Shown piece after piece: positions 33,424 through 41,531 of a stretch of DNA of 49,979 nucleotides (the stretch's first letter is position 1; each line of letters begins with the position of its first letter). The stretch is from JARDZU01 sp963730285. GTDB taxonomy: Bacteria; Actinomycetota; Acidimicrobiia; Spongiisociales; ZC4RG35. The notes under the pieces are model-generated. The model did not search any database. It saw only the letters and a program-made list of their open reading frames with translations, and was not told the origin of the DNA. The translations under genes were made by a program, and so were the position numbers. The stretch spans positions 1 to 49,979 of the forward strand of contig CAVSQY010000011.1 in assembly GCA_963730285.1 (NCBI GenBank). Reading direction: 5' to 3'.

Positions 33424-33884
33424 CACTCGAGGCCGAGCTCGCCGACGAGCTCAAAGATGCAATGAGGGCCAAAGACGCCCCGAAGCGCGATGTGATCCGA
33501 CAGATCGTCACAGAGATTTCCCAGGCCAAGAGCCAACCCGGATTCGAAGGCGATGTCGACGATGACCTTTATCTACAGGTCATTTCCTCCTATGTGAAGA
33601 AGATGGACAAGTCACGAAGGGAATACCTCGATCTCGGGGATCGGGGAGCGGCCATGGCCGAGAAGCTCCAATACGAGATCGACTACCTATCACGGTGGCT
33701 CCCACGGAAGATGGACGAGGACTCCACCAGGGCATTGGTGCGCGATGCCATCGACCAGCTGGGAGCGGCCAGTGACGAGAAGGCTGGAGGGAGAGTGACG
33801 GGCCACGTGATGAAGAGTCATGGTGCAGTCTTGGATGGCGCCATGGTCAACCGAATCGTGCGAGAGGAACTGGCCGGCGGTTGA
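33420..33884 (+). CDS. GatB/YqeY domain protein
   Basis: The 154-residue protein is a stand-alone YqeY, related to the tail domain of the GatB amidotransferase: LADELKDAMRAKDAPKRDVI at the start, YLDLGDRGAAMAEKLQYEID, LSRWLPRKMDED and a C-terminal GRVTGHVMKSHGAVLDGAMV. It is thought to help tRNA-dependent amidation; the free form is of uncertain function. It is translationally coupled to the GDPD gene and its stop overlaps the start of the ligase pseudogene. Confidence 0.88.
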   Translation: MTLEAELADELKDAMRAKDAPKRDVIRQIVTEISQAKSQPGFEGDVDDDLYLQVISSYVKKMDKSRREYLDLGDRGAAMAEKLQYEIDYLSRWLPRKMDEDSTRALVRDAIDQLGAASDEKAGGRVTGHVMKSHGAVLDGAMVNRIVREELAGG

Positions 33885-34825
33885 GCATCCCCGACTACGA
33901 GCCGATGCTGGCAACCAGTTGGGAACGGCCTTCGACGACCCGGACTGGTGGTTTGAGGTCAAATGGGATGGCTATCGAGCCATCCTCTCTTCATCGAAGG
34001 GGCGGGTGAAGGCGAGGTCGAGGAGAGGTCTGGACCTGCTCGGGCCCTTTCCCGAGCTTGGCGGCTTGGTCCTTCCCGACCGTGTCGCCATCGACGGTGA
34101 GGTGGTGGCCTTCGACGAAGAGGGACGTCCCTCGTTCTCCCGTCTCCAACAGCGGACCGGATTCGGGGGTCATCGAACCGATGCACCAGGTGCGGGTGAA
34201 CCTCGTCGCCTTCGATCTGCTCTACCGGGGTCGAGGACATCACTCGGTGGCCCTATGAGGACCGTCGGGATGCGTTGTTCGAGCTCGATCTTCCCGGCCC
34301 GTGGTCGTCCCCGAGGCGACCCGCGGCGCCGGCGATGCCTTGTTCGAGGTGGCCAAGGAAAGCGGGCTCGAGGGAGTGGTGGGCAAAGCGGGCCGGTTCG
34401 ATCTACCTCCCTGGCCGAAGATCACCCGATTGGCGAAAGACCGCGGTGAGACGTCGGCTGCGGGCCGTGGTCGGTGGGTATCTCCCGGGGAGGGGAGCGG
34501 GCACGACACTTTCGGGTCGGTGCTGGTGGGGATCAATGACCCTGATGGCCTGCGTTGGATCGCCGCCGTCGGTTCCGGATTCGACCAGGGCTCCTTGGTG
34601 GCTTTCAGCTCCGCTCTGCGTCAGCTGGAGCGCGCTTCATCGCCGTTCCACAATCCCGTGGTGACTCCCGGTCCGGGCAAGCCGGTTTGGGTCGACCCGG
34701 GTCTGGTCGTCGAGGTCGAGTACAAAGAGTGGACTGCCGACCAGCATCTCCGAGCCCCGGTGTACAAGGGACTGGTCATGGCCGACCCCGAATCCGTCAC
34801 CTGGGACGAAGAGGGACCGGGCTAA
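33881..34825 (+). pseudogene. ATP-dependent DNA ligase (LigC/LigD-ligase type), frameshifted
   Basis: The pieces in order are IPDYEPMLATSWERP; DDPDWWFEVKWDGYRAI with the nucleophilic Lys of motif I; IDGEVVAFDEEGRPSFSRLQ; VNLVAFDLLYRG; ITRWPYEDRRDALFELDLPG; ESGLEGVVGK; SIYLPGRRSPDW; and the OB-fold end VLVGINDPDGLRWIAAVGSG to VEVEYKEWTADQHLRAPVYKG. They lie in different frames, with at least six shifts near 33925, 34166, 34232, 34297, 34387 and 34490. Every other housekeeping gene here is intact, so decay is more likely than sequencing error, though several shifts sit at G or C runs. Such ligases normally work with Ku in end joining. Confidence 0.85.
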
Positions 34826-34897
34826 CCTGCAGCGGCCTGCTTGCCTTCTGCGCATCGAAACGCTGGCTCCCGAGGGCCGTCGAATGTTTGCGGAGCG

Positions 34898-35563
34898 TCA
34901 ATCCCCGAACAGCACATCGGCCGGCGGGGTCTGAGGGCATGCCTCGAACAGTCCCTGACGCTTGCCCTCCGTCATCGCGTCAACGAGGTAGATGATGTCC
35001 GTATAAGGCATCCACTCCGATTCGGTTCCATAAGACTCGACGTATGTGCCAAGGCTCGGAGGGTCGAATCCGGAGTAGCCCTCGGTTTCGAGACATGGCA
35101 TCAACCACTCTGTGTAGTAGTCATATAGACGACCCAACTCCTCATCATCGAGGACACCGCTGTATGAATCGTCCAGGGGATACAACGCTGTACATATCGC
35201 ATCTTCCTCTTGAACCCGCTGCTGCTGCTCCTCGGGTATCCCTTGAAAGTAGAGACTGGAACCGTCTGCCCCGATCGTCACATCAATGCCACGATGTTGA
35301 AGACACGCACCTCTGATAAAGCCCACCTCGTCTGGGCTGACACTGCGAATCGGCTCGATCTCCTCATCGAGCACGAATAACCCTTCGTCTCGCTCAGAAT
35401 CCACGACACCCGCCACCCGAGATGTGACCGTCGACACCGTGGTCGTCGTCGAAACGGCCCGGCCATCCGGGGTGTCGGAAGTCTCGGAACTCGCCGTTTT
35501 ACTCGTGCAGGTCCCCGTGACCAGCACTAACACGGCTGCAATCAGATTCCTGCTCCCGATCAC
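34898..35563 (-). CDS. lipoprotein of the CLETEGY family, overlapping the secreted peptide gene
   Basis: The 221-residue product has a lipoprotein signal (NLIAAVLVLVTGTC) and a Ser/Thr-rich linker, then an acidic domain. Its C-terminus MPCLETEGYSGFDPPSLGTY, then WMPYTDIIYLVD and FEACPQTPPADVLFGD is shared with the lipoprotein at 38862. The GTG at 35563 makes a GTGA overlap with the stop of the peptide gene; TTG 35578 is the alternative. Four cysteines are in the mature part. It is the last gene of the export cassette and could protect the producer from the peptide; that is inference. Confidence 0.65.
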   Translation of the reverse strand: MIGSRNLIAAVLVLVTGTCTSKTASSETSDTPDGRAVSTTTTVSTVTSRVAGVVDSERDEGLFVLDEEIEPIRSVSPDEVGFIRGACLQHRGIDVTIGADGSSLYFQGIPEEQQQRVQEEDAICTALYPLDDSYSGVLDDEELGRLYDYYTEWLMPCLETEGYSGFDPPSLGTYVESYGTESEWMPYTDIIYLVDAMTEGKRQGLFEACPQTPPADVLFGD

Positions 35564-35868
35564 CCGTATGAAACGCAATATGCCGTTGTCAGGGTGTAGT
35601 TCATCGTCAGATCAGACACGACCTTCCACGTCGTCGAATGCAACCCGCTGTGCGTGTAGCGATATTGCGGGCTCGTATTTGTAAAGTGCCCGATCTGAGT
35701 GGAGTACGGGGCGAAGTGGTAAACGTCCTGGGTCGCATAGGACCTCACCATCACCCATTGATTGCCGCAATTGAGGGAGCCGTCGTCTTGCAGAGCGAGG
35801 GCAGGCGCCGCGAACACCGCCAGCATCGTTGCAACGGCAGCAACCATGACCACAATTCTCCTTCTCAT
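35560..35868 (-). CDS. small Sec-secreted peptide, possibly bacteriocin-like (Lcn972-like)
   Basis: The 102-residue precursor has a clear Sec signal (RRRIVVMVAAVATMLAVFAA, PALALQ) and a mature part of about 77 residues with two cysteines (LNCGNQW and TAYCVSYG), many Tyr, Ser, Thr and His (YHFAPYSTQIGHFTNTSPQY, YTHSGLHSTTWKVVSDLT) and few charges. Size, Sec signal and the neighbouring MacB-type ATPase and permease resemble lactococcin-972 loci, but sequence similarity is not certain. AAGGAG precedes the ATG. The downstream lipoprotein overlaps its stop by four bases. Confidence 0.55.
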   Translation of the reverse strand: MRRRIVVMVAAVATMLAVFAAPALALQDDGSLNCGNQWVMVRSYATQDVYHFAPYSTQIGHFTNTSPQYRYTHSGLHSTTWKVVSDLTMNYTLTTAYCVSYG

Positions 35869-35970
35869 CCGTTGTCTCCTTGGGCTGTGTCCCAGCCCTA
35901 CCCCATATGAGGCCTACACCCCTGTCTACTATTTGTCAAACCTCGATTTTCGCGTTCTTCCATGGCTTGT

Positions 35971-37100
35971 TCACGGAACTCGAAGCACTCGGACCGGGTC
36001 ACGGAATGCCGCGACCACCGCCGGAGGTATCGATGCTCCGATGGTGGCGAGGACGGCGAGAATCGCAATCGCAACTGTGAACCGAAGGTCGGCATGGCCG
36101 CCGGTTAGCCGGTAAACGATGATCGAACCGGCGACCGTCCCAACCAAGGCTCCAATGAGCGCAACCACCGAATATTGGACCGCAACGAGGCGGTGATGGT
36201 GGCTCTCCCGGCTCCGAGAGCGCGGCGGCGTCCGAAGTCCTGACGGCGCAGGGTCACTGACCCGTAGACGACTAGTGCGGTGAGCAGCAGCGAGGCGGCG
36301 AGGGTGGCGAGTATCAGGTTGCGTCCGAAATGTCCCAGTTCGCCGGCGACGGCGGCGCGTAGTTGGGCGAGGGTCTCGGAGGTTTCGAATCGGACGCCGG
36401 TCGGGTCCTGGGCTCCTAGGACAGCCGCTATCGCCGGAGTGAGTGTCGCCACCTTCTCGGGGCTGTCGGCGAGGACATGGACCGACCGGAGGGTGGCGAC
36501 GTCGGCGACTCCTGGATCGGGGGCGAGGAGGATGGTGGGGTTGAGGAAGGTGAGCGGGTCGGATGCATCGAAGCCTCCCACGACGGGCGCCTGGTCATCG
36601 TCGAGGTCGATCCCGCCCACCGGATGGGCCAACCCGAGAGTGGTTTGTGCGGCGGGGCCGACTAGCGCCTCACCCGGTTCGGGCAGACGGCCATTGACGG
36701 AGATCACATCGGGCAGCTCCCCCCAGACGACCCGGGTTGCTACCGGGGTGCCTCCCCGGCCGAGTTGGGAGTTGCGGCTGTCGATGGCGAAACCGAAACC
36801 GACCACCCATTCCACACCTGACAGTTCGGCAACCCGGTCGACTGCGGTCACTGGAATGTTGGCGGTGCCCTGGTCGTCGACGGCGGTGATGGTGCGGGTT
36901 CCTGCTTCGTCGATCCGGGCCAACACGTCCTGTTCCGCCCGGACTGTTTGCCCGGTGGTGGCCAGAATCACGGCACAGACCGCGGCAACGATCAGCCCGA
37001 CCATGACCGAAGCGACCGGGGACGACCAGGCGATCCGAACCCCCTCGGAGATGAGGCCACCGAGACCTATCCCGCGGTGTTGGGAATGCTTAGAGGGCAC
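35971..37100 (-). pseudogene. FtsX-like ABC permease, frameshifted near 36188
   Basis: The first frame gives one N-terminal membrane segment (SPVASVMVGLIVAAVCAVIL), a long extracytoplasmic domain and a third-quarter helix (NLILATLAASLLLTALVVYG), then RRQDFGRRRALGAGRATITA. From about 36188 the homologous continuation is in another frame: VAVQYSVVALIGALVGTVAG, IVYRLTGGH and AILAVLATIGASIPPAVVAA, ending DPVRVLRVP. Together they form a MacB/FtsX permease of normal length missing one base. It may be a real lesion or a sequencing error. GTG 37100 is within the end of the ATPase gene. Confidence 0.75.
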
Positions 37101-37725
37101 AGACCGCTCCCGCCCGTTCCGCAACGGTGGGATCGTGGGAGGCGACGATCACTGTCGCCCCTGCTGTGGCCTCTTCGCTCAACGCGTCCAAAACGACCCT
37201 GGCGCTGGTCTCGTCGAGATTCCCGGTCGGCTCGTCGGCGAGGATGATCGATGGACCTTTCACCAGAGCCCGGCACAGTCCGACTCGCTGCGCCTGGCCT
37301 CCCGACACTTCTCCCGGCTTGTGGTCGTCACGCAACTGGACTCCGAACCGGTCGAGCAGCTGGCGGGCACGAGGCTCCGCCTGGCGGCGACTCAAACCGG
37401 CGTAGAGGCCGCCTTCGACCACGTTGTCCAACACCGACCGGGTCGAATCCAAAGCGGCGTCCTGGAACACGAACCCGATCCTCTCCGACCTGAGCAGGGA
37501 GCGCTCCCGATCGGAGAGATCTGTAGCCGCCACACCATCCAAACTGATCCCGCCATCGGAGGGAGACAGGAGCAGACCGAGCAGATACAGCAAGGTCGAT
37601 TTGCCTCGCCCGGACCGACCGGTCACCACCGAGAACACACCGGCATCGAACTCGTGGGTAAGCCCATCAAAAATCTCCTCGCCACCGGCCCGATAGTGAA
37701 ACCGGAGGTCGGAGACACCGATCAC
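37090..37725 (-). CDS. ABC transporter ATPase, MacB/LolD type
   Basis: The 211-residue ATPase has Walker A VTGRSGRGKSTLLYLLGLLL, Q-loop GFVFQDAALD, signature VSGGQAQRVGLCRAL, Walker B IILADEPTGNLDE and H-loop IVASHDPTVAERA. This is the class that powers FtsX/MacB-type permeases, moving peptides or lipoproteins out of the cytoplasmic membrane. The order adaptor, ATPase, permease with four-base and 11-base overlaps indicates one operon. Confidence 0.9.
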   Translation of the reverse strand: MIGVSDLRFHYRAGGEEIFDGLTHEFDAGVFSVVTGRSGRGKSTLLYLLGLLLSPSDGGISLDGVAATDLSDRERSLLRSERIGFVFQDAALDSTRSVLDNVVEGGLYAGLSRRQAEPRARQLLDRFGVQLRDDHKPGEVSGGQAQRVGLCRALVKGPSIILADEPTGNLDETSARVVLDALSEEATAGATVIVASHDPTVAERAGAVCAL

Positions 37726-38780
37726 GGCGACTCCTCGACAGGGAGCAGAATCACATCCCCCGCCGTCACACCCTCCACAACCGCCAACCCGTCCGCCACT
37801 TCCAGCACCGTCACCCCGACCAGTTCCCCATCCACCATCCGTACGGAAGCAGACCCATCCGGGTTGGTGACCACCCCCGCCACCGGGACCACCGGTCCTT
37901 CCGTTTCCGGCACCACCACGATCTCGGTGGAAAAACTGGTCTCGCCGATCAACGGCACCGTCTGGGCACAGTCAGACCCGCAAACCGAACCGCCATCGAC
38001 ACCCTCCAACACCAGCAGCAACTGGCCGCGGAGCTCGTCCTCGACTGCCTCGACGATCCGACCCGGCCACACCCCGCCGTCGTAGGTGACAAACACGTCG
38101 GCAGAAAGCGGGACCAGAGAACGCTGCTCCGGGGACAACGGGATTTTGAACGCGGGGTCTCCTACCAGCTCCCTCACCACAACCTCGCCACCAACCAGCG
38201 GTACCCCCACCATCACGTCTTCGGTCAACACCACCCGGGCCGGCAGCGAACCGACAAACACCACATCACCACGCCGGACCACACCATCATCGTTCAGCCC
38301 CAGCGAGTCCTGCCAGTCCCTCACCGCAGCCCGCACCGCCGACCCGAAATCACCGTCGATCTCCCCCTCATAGAACCCGAGAGTGGTCAACAACTGCTGG
38401 AGTTGGACGACATCGGGCCCATTAACCTTGAGACCAAGGTCACGAAACATAGGAGTGTCCCCCAGGGCCACCACCACCGGGCGAAGGTCGACCGCATAGA
38501 GGATATCCCCCGCGGACACCTCATCACCCGGGGAGATTTCAACCGATGTGACCACACCAGAAGAAGCATTGCGCGCCAGATCCCGGAACTGCCACGACGC
38601 CACAGAAGCAAACCGCAGGGACCGACCCACCGTCCCATCCACCACCGTGTACTCAACCGGCACCGGCTCACCCAACGGATCCTCCGGCGGCTCCAACGAA
38701 ACCGACGCGGCCCACCAGCCAGCCGCCACCAGACCAGCAGCCACCACGATCGCAAGAACCGTCTTACCGAGTCGGCCCAC
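37722..38780 (-). CDS. periplasmic adaptor (HlyD/MacA-like) with a peptidoglycan-binding domain
   Basis: The 352-residue protein has one N-terminal membrane anchor (VLAIVVAAGLVAAGWWAA), a biotinyl-lipoyl half motif (VVTSVEISPGDEVSAGDILY), a PG_binding_1 domain at about 110-155 (VVQLQQLLTTLGFYEGEIDG, FGSAVRAAVRDWQ), and a C-terminal MacA-like beta-barrel region with the second lipoyl half near the end. Such adaptors link ABC exporters to the wall in Actinobacteria. First gene of the cassette. No substrate is shown. Confidence 0.82.
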   Translation of the reverse strand: MGRLGKTVLAIVVAAGLVAAGWWAASVSLEPPEDPLGEPVPVEYTVVDGTVGRSLRFASVASWQFRDLARNASSGVVTSVEISPGDEVSAGDILYAVDLRPVVVALGDTPMFRDLGLKVNGPDVVQLQQLLTTLGFYEGEIDGDFGSAVRAAVRDWQDSLGLNDDGVVRRGDVVFVGSLPARVVLTEDVMVGVPLVGGEVVVRELVGDPAFKIPLSPEQRSLVPLSADVFVTYDGGVWPGRIVEAVEDELRGQLLLVLEGVDGGSVCGSDCAQTVPLIGETSFSTEIVVVPETEGPVVPVAGVVTNPDGSASVRMVDGELVGVTVLEVADGLAVVEGVTAGDVILLPVEESP

Positions 38781-38861
38781 CCGAACAGGCTAGAGCAAAT
38801 TTCGCGAGCTGGCCCGAAGCCGCGACTTGATCCTCAACCAGTCCAACGAAGCCACAGCGGC

Positions 38862-39548
38862 TTAACTTCCGAAGAGCTCATCTACCGGTGGTCCTTGAGG
38901 GCAAGCTTCCTGGAGGGCGTACCACGCGCCCGTCCGCAGTTGGTCGGTATTCAAGTCTCGATACGGAGACCAGCCCTCTGTGTCATAGGTGTCGATGAAC
39001 ACGTCGAGCGAAGGGGGATCGAAGTTGGTGTAGCCCTCTGCCTCCAGACAAGGAATCGACTCGTTCACGAACCAGTCGTAGAGAAACGTCAGCTGTTCGA
39101 CCGTCAACGGCTGCCGGTACTTCGGATCCACCGGAAACATGCGCCCACATAATTCGTCATCGGCCTGCATCTCTGACTGCTGAGCATTCCCCACGTTGGG
39201 ATACTTGATCCCCCCATCGGGAGTGGTGGTGACCGGCCACCCATGGTCGGTCAAACACTGCGCCAGGACCACGGTCCACTCGTCGGGATGGATGAATCTG
39301 ACGAAATCCGCAGTTGTGGTCACCGTGACTTCAACGGGCGCGGTGCTGGTTGTGGTCTCGGTGGTGGTGGTGGCGGTGGTCGACGGCTCATCGACTCCCC
39401 TCGTGGTCGAGGTCGCCTCGCCTCCAGAGCCTGCGTCGGTGCAAGCCACGAGCAAGACTGCAACAAGGAAGACGACAGCGGTCAGACTGGCCACCGTTCC
39501 ACGACGCCCGAGACTCTTGATCAGCGCTCGATCCGGAGATTCGGTCAC
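38862..39548 (-). CDS. lipoprotein, paralogue of the one at 34898
   Basis: The 228-residue protein has a lipoprotein signal (VASLTAVVFLVAVLLVAC), a Thr/Ser/Glu linker of about 40 residues, and a C-terminal domain with IPCLEAEGYTNFDPPSLDVF, WSPYRDLNTDQL and QEACPQGPPVDELFGS, matching the lipoprotein at the other end of the cassette. The GTG at 39548 has AAGGA seven bases upstream and lies 15 bases after the ku stop, so it is probably transcribed with ku. Function unknown. Confidence 0.7.
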   Translation of the reverse strand: MTESPDRALIKSLGRRGTVASLTAVVFLVAVLLVACTDAGSGGEATSTTRGVDEPSTTATTTTETTTSTAPVEVTVTTTADFVRFIHPDEWTVVLAQCLTDHGWPVTTTPDGGIKYPNVGNAQQSEMQADDELCGRMFPVDPKYRQPLTVEQLTFLYDWFVNESIPCLEAEGYTNFDPPSLDVFIDTYDTEGWSPYRDLNTDQLRTGAWYALQEACPQGPPVDELFGS

Positions 39549-39562
39549 CTGGGTGTCCTTGG

Positions 39563-40345
39563 CTAGCCGGCCTTCTTTGCCTTGGTGGCCTCGACCGATG
39601 CCTTGAGGGCGTCGAGCAAGTCCACCACCTTGGTCGGCTCGGGTGAGGCAACCGCCACGATCTCCTCGCCCGCAACCTTCTTGGCCGCCAGCTCCTCGAC
39701 CGCCTCGCGGGTCCGGTCCACGTACTCGTCTTCGGCAAAGGGTCGCGTCAGGTTGTCGATCAGTGACCCGGCCATCTCGATCTCCTCGGGCCGTATCTCC
39801 ACGTTGGCGTCCAATTCCTCGAACTCGGCGTTGCGAAGCTCGTCGGGCCAATACATGGTCTCCATGACGATCACCCCATCCTGGGCGCGCAAGGTGGCCA
39901 GCTGCTGCTTCTCCCGTATCGAGACCTTGGCGATGCCGACCCGGCCCTTCTCCCTCAGCGCTTCCTCCAGGATCTTGTATGCCTTGATCCCGGTCTTCTC
40001 GGGCGCCAGGTAGTACGAGGACTTGTAGTACATCGGGTCGATCTCGGACTCGTCCACGAATTGGACGACATCGACCAGTTTGTTCCCGTCCGGGTGGACT
40101 GACTCCAGCTCCTCGTCGGTGAACACGACATAGCGGTCTTTCTCGAACTCATAACCGCGGACGATGTCGTCCCACACTACTTCCTCGCCGTCTGCTTCGG
40201 CGACTCGCTTGTAGCGAATCGGCGAGTGGTCGGTCTTCCTCAGTTGTTTGAACTTGGGCGTCTTGTTGTCGGTTGCGGTGTAGAGGCCAACCGGGATGGT
40301 GACCAGACCGAAGTTGATGGCGCCCTTCCAGATCGCACGTGGCAT
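39563..40345 (-). CDS. ku: Ku protein, non-homologous end joining
   Basis: The homodimeric ring that binds DNA ends and recruits a ligase. The 260-residue protein begins ARAIWKGAINFG-type sequence (PRAIWKGAINFGLVTIPVGL), then LRKTDHSPIRYKRV, VVWDDIVRGYEFEKDRYVVF and YYLAPEKTGIKAYKILEEAL, all typical, and ends in a Lys/Ala-rich tail. It is intact, while the only ligase in the window (33881) is broken, so end joining would need another ligase elsewhere. Confidence 0.94.
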   Translation of the reverse strand: MPRAIWKGAINFGLVTIPVGLYTATDNKTPKFKQLRKTDHSPIRYKRVAEADGEEVVWDDIVRGYEFEKDRYVVFTDEELESVHPDGNKLVDVVQFVDESEIDPMYYKSSYYLAPEKTGIKAYKILEEALREKGRVGIAKVSIREKQQLATLRAQDGVIVMETMYWPDELRNAEFEELDANVEIRPEEIEMAGSLIDNLTRPFAEDEYVDRTREAVEELAAKKVAGEEIVAVASPEPTKVVDLLDALKASVEATKAKKAG

Positions 40346-40428
40346 GACCCGGATTCTATGTGACCCCTGGGACCAAAACTCACGAGACCTCCGGCAAGCC
40401 GGCTCTCACGAACATGAGTAGGCTCTAT

Positions 40429-40444
40429 TTCAACAGTTGTTGAA
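40429..40444. promoter_or_regulatory. 16-bp palindrome, likely TetR operator
   Basis: TTCAACA-GT-TGTTGAA is a perfect 7-2-7 inverted repeat in the 133-base gap between ku and the ABC-2 permease, about 35 bases before the preferred GTG. The operon's last gene is a TetR regulator, which normally bind such sites and repress their own operon. The AGAAGGAGGG ribosome-binding site lies downstream at 40461. Binding is inferred. Confidence 0.6.
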
Positions 40445-40478
40445 TGTTGTGGGCTGCCGCAGAAGGAGGGATCGGATC

Positions 40479-41531
40479 GTGTGGGCGATGATCGTCAAGG
40501 AGTTCAGACAGGTTCGCCGCGATCGGAGGACTCTGGCCATGATGATCCTGATGCCGCTGGTGCTCCTGGTGGTCTTTGGCTATGCCGCCAGCTTCGACGT
40601 CACCGACATCAAAGTGATGGTGGTCGGCTCCGGTGCCGACCAGGCCGCCGATTTGTTGCCGTCGCCGTTCGTCGTCGACACGGTCGACACGAGCGGCAGT
40701 CGGACGGATTTGGAGGATGCACTCCGGCGCGGTGAGGTGGAGGTCGGCATCTTCGCCGATCCCTCCAATCGTCTGGCTCTGATCGATGGCTCGGAGTTGT
40801 TCTCGGCGAGGGCAGCCGTCCAGGCTCTAACCGCAATGTCCTCCCAGATCCCGGATGGGATCGAAACCGAGGTCCTCTACAACCCCGATCTGGACACCTC
40901 AGCGATCTTGGTCCCAGGTCTCGCTGGTCTGATCCTGCTGTTCATCGGGACGGTGATAACCAGCCTTGGCGTGGTTCGTGAACGCCAGGCAGGGACTCTC
41001 GAGCAGCTGGCGGTCATGCCATTGAAGCCAAGGGACGTCTTCATCGGCAAGATCGCGCCGTACTTCTTGGTGGCGGCGCTGGACTTGGTGATAGTCCTCC
41101 TGATGGGAGGGCTGCTCTTCAACGTGCCATTTGCCGGTTCGCCATGGACGATGATCCTCGGCTCGCTCCTGTTCCTCTTCGTCACGCTCGGTCTCGGCGT
41201 ACTCATCTCGAGTGTGTCTGAGAACCAGGGCCAGGCCATCCAATTGGCATTGATGACGCTGCTGCCACAGGTCCTGTTGTCGGGGATCATCTTCCCCCTC
41301 GACTCGATGGCGGCGGGCGTCAGATGGATCGGCTACATCTTGCCGCTCACTTACTTCAACTTGATCGCCAAGGGTGTCATGGTGCGTGGTGCGGCCATTA
41401 CCGAGCTGTGGTTCCCCTTCGGATTGCTTGCACTACTCGGGGTGGTTGTATTCACGCTGGCGGTGGTCCGATTCAGACGAGACCTCGCCGCGGCTGAGAC
41501 CAGAACGCGCCACGCAGGGGCCGCGGCGTGA
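40479..41531 (+). CDS. ABC-2 type permease
   Basis: The 350-residue protein has six membrane segments: one after the cytosolic start (LAMMILMPLVLLVVFGYAAS), a large loop to about 150, then five near the C-terminus (LIVLFIGTVITSLGVV region to WFPFGLLALLGVVVFTLAVV). GTVITSLGVVRERQAGTLEQ is the standard ABC-2 coupling motif. The GTG at 40479 has AAGGAGGG eight bases upstream; ATG 40488 is also possible. It is the only permease for two ATPases. Probably a drug or lipid exporter. Confidence 0.85.
   Translation: MWAMIVKEFRQVRRDRRTLAMMILMPLVLLVVFGYAASFDVTDIKVMVVGSGADQAADLLPSPFVVDTVDTSGSRTDLEDALRRGEVEVGIFADPSNRLALIDGSELFSARAAVQALTAMSSQIPDGIETEVLYNPDLDTSAILVPGLAGLILLFIGTVITSLGVVRERQAGTLEQLAVMPLKPRDVFIGKIAPYFLVAALDLVIVLLMGGLLFNVPFAGSPWTMILGSLLFLFVTLGLGVLISSVSENQGQAIQLALMTLLPQVLLSGIIFPLDSMAAGVRWIGYILPLTYFNLIAKGVMVRGAAITELWFPFGLLALLGVVVFTLAVVRFRRDLAAAETRTRHAGAAA

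Noticed and set aside
36280..38085. 601-codon plus-strand ORF over the ABC cassette
   Set aside because: It is antisense to the permease, ATPase and adaptor, whose motifs are clear; its Ser/Thr/Pro-rich translation is the usual shadow of GC-rich genes.
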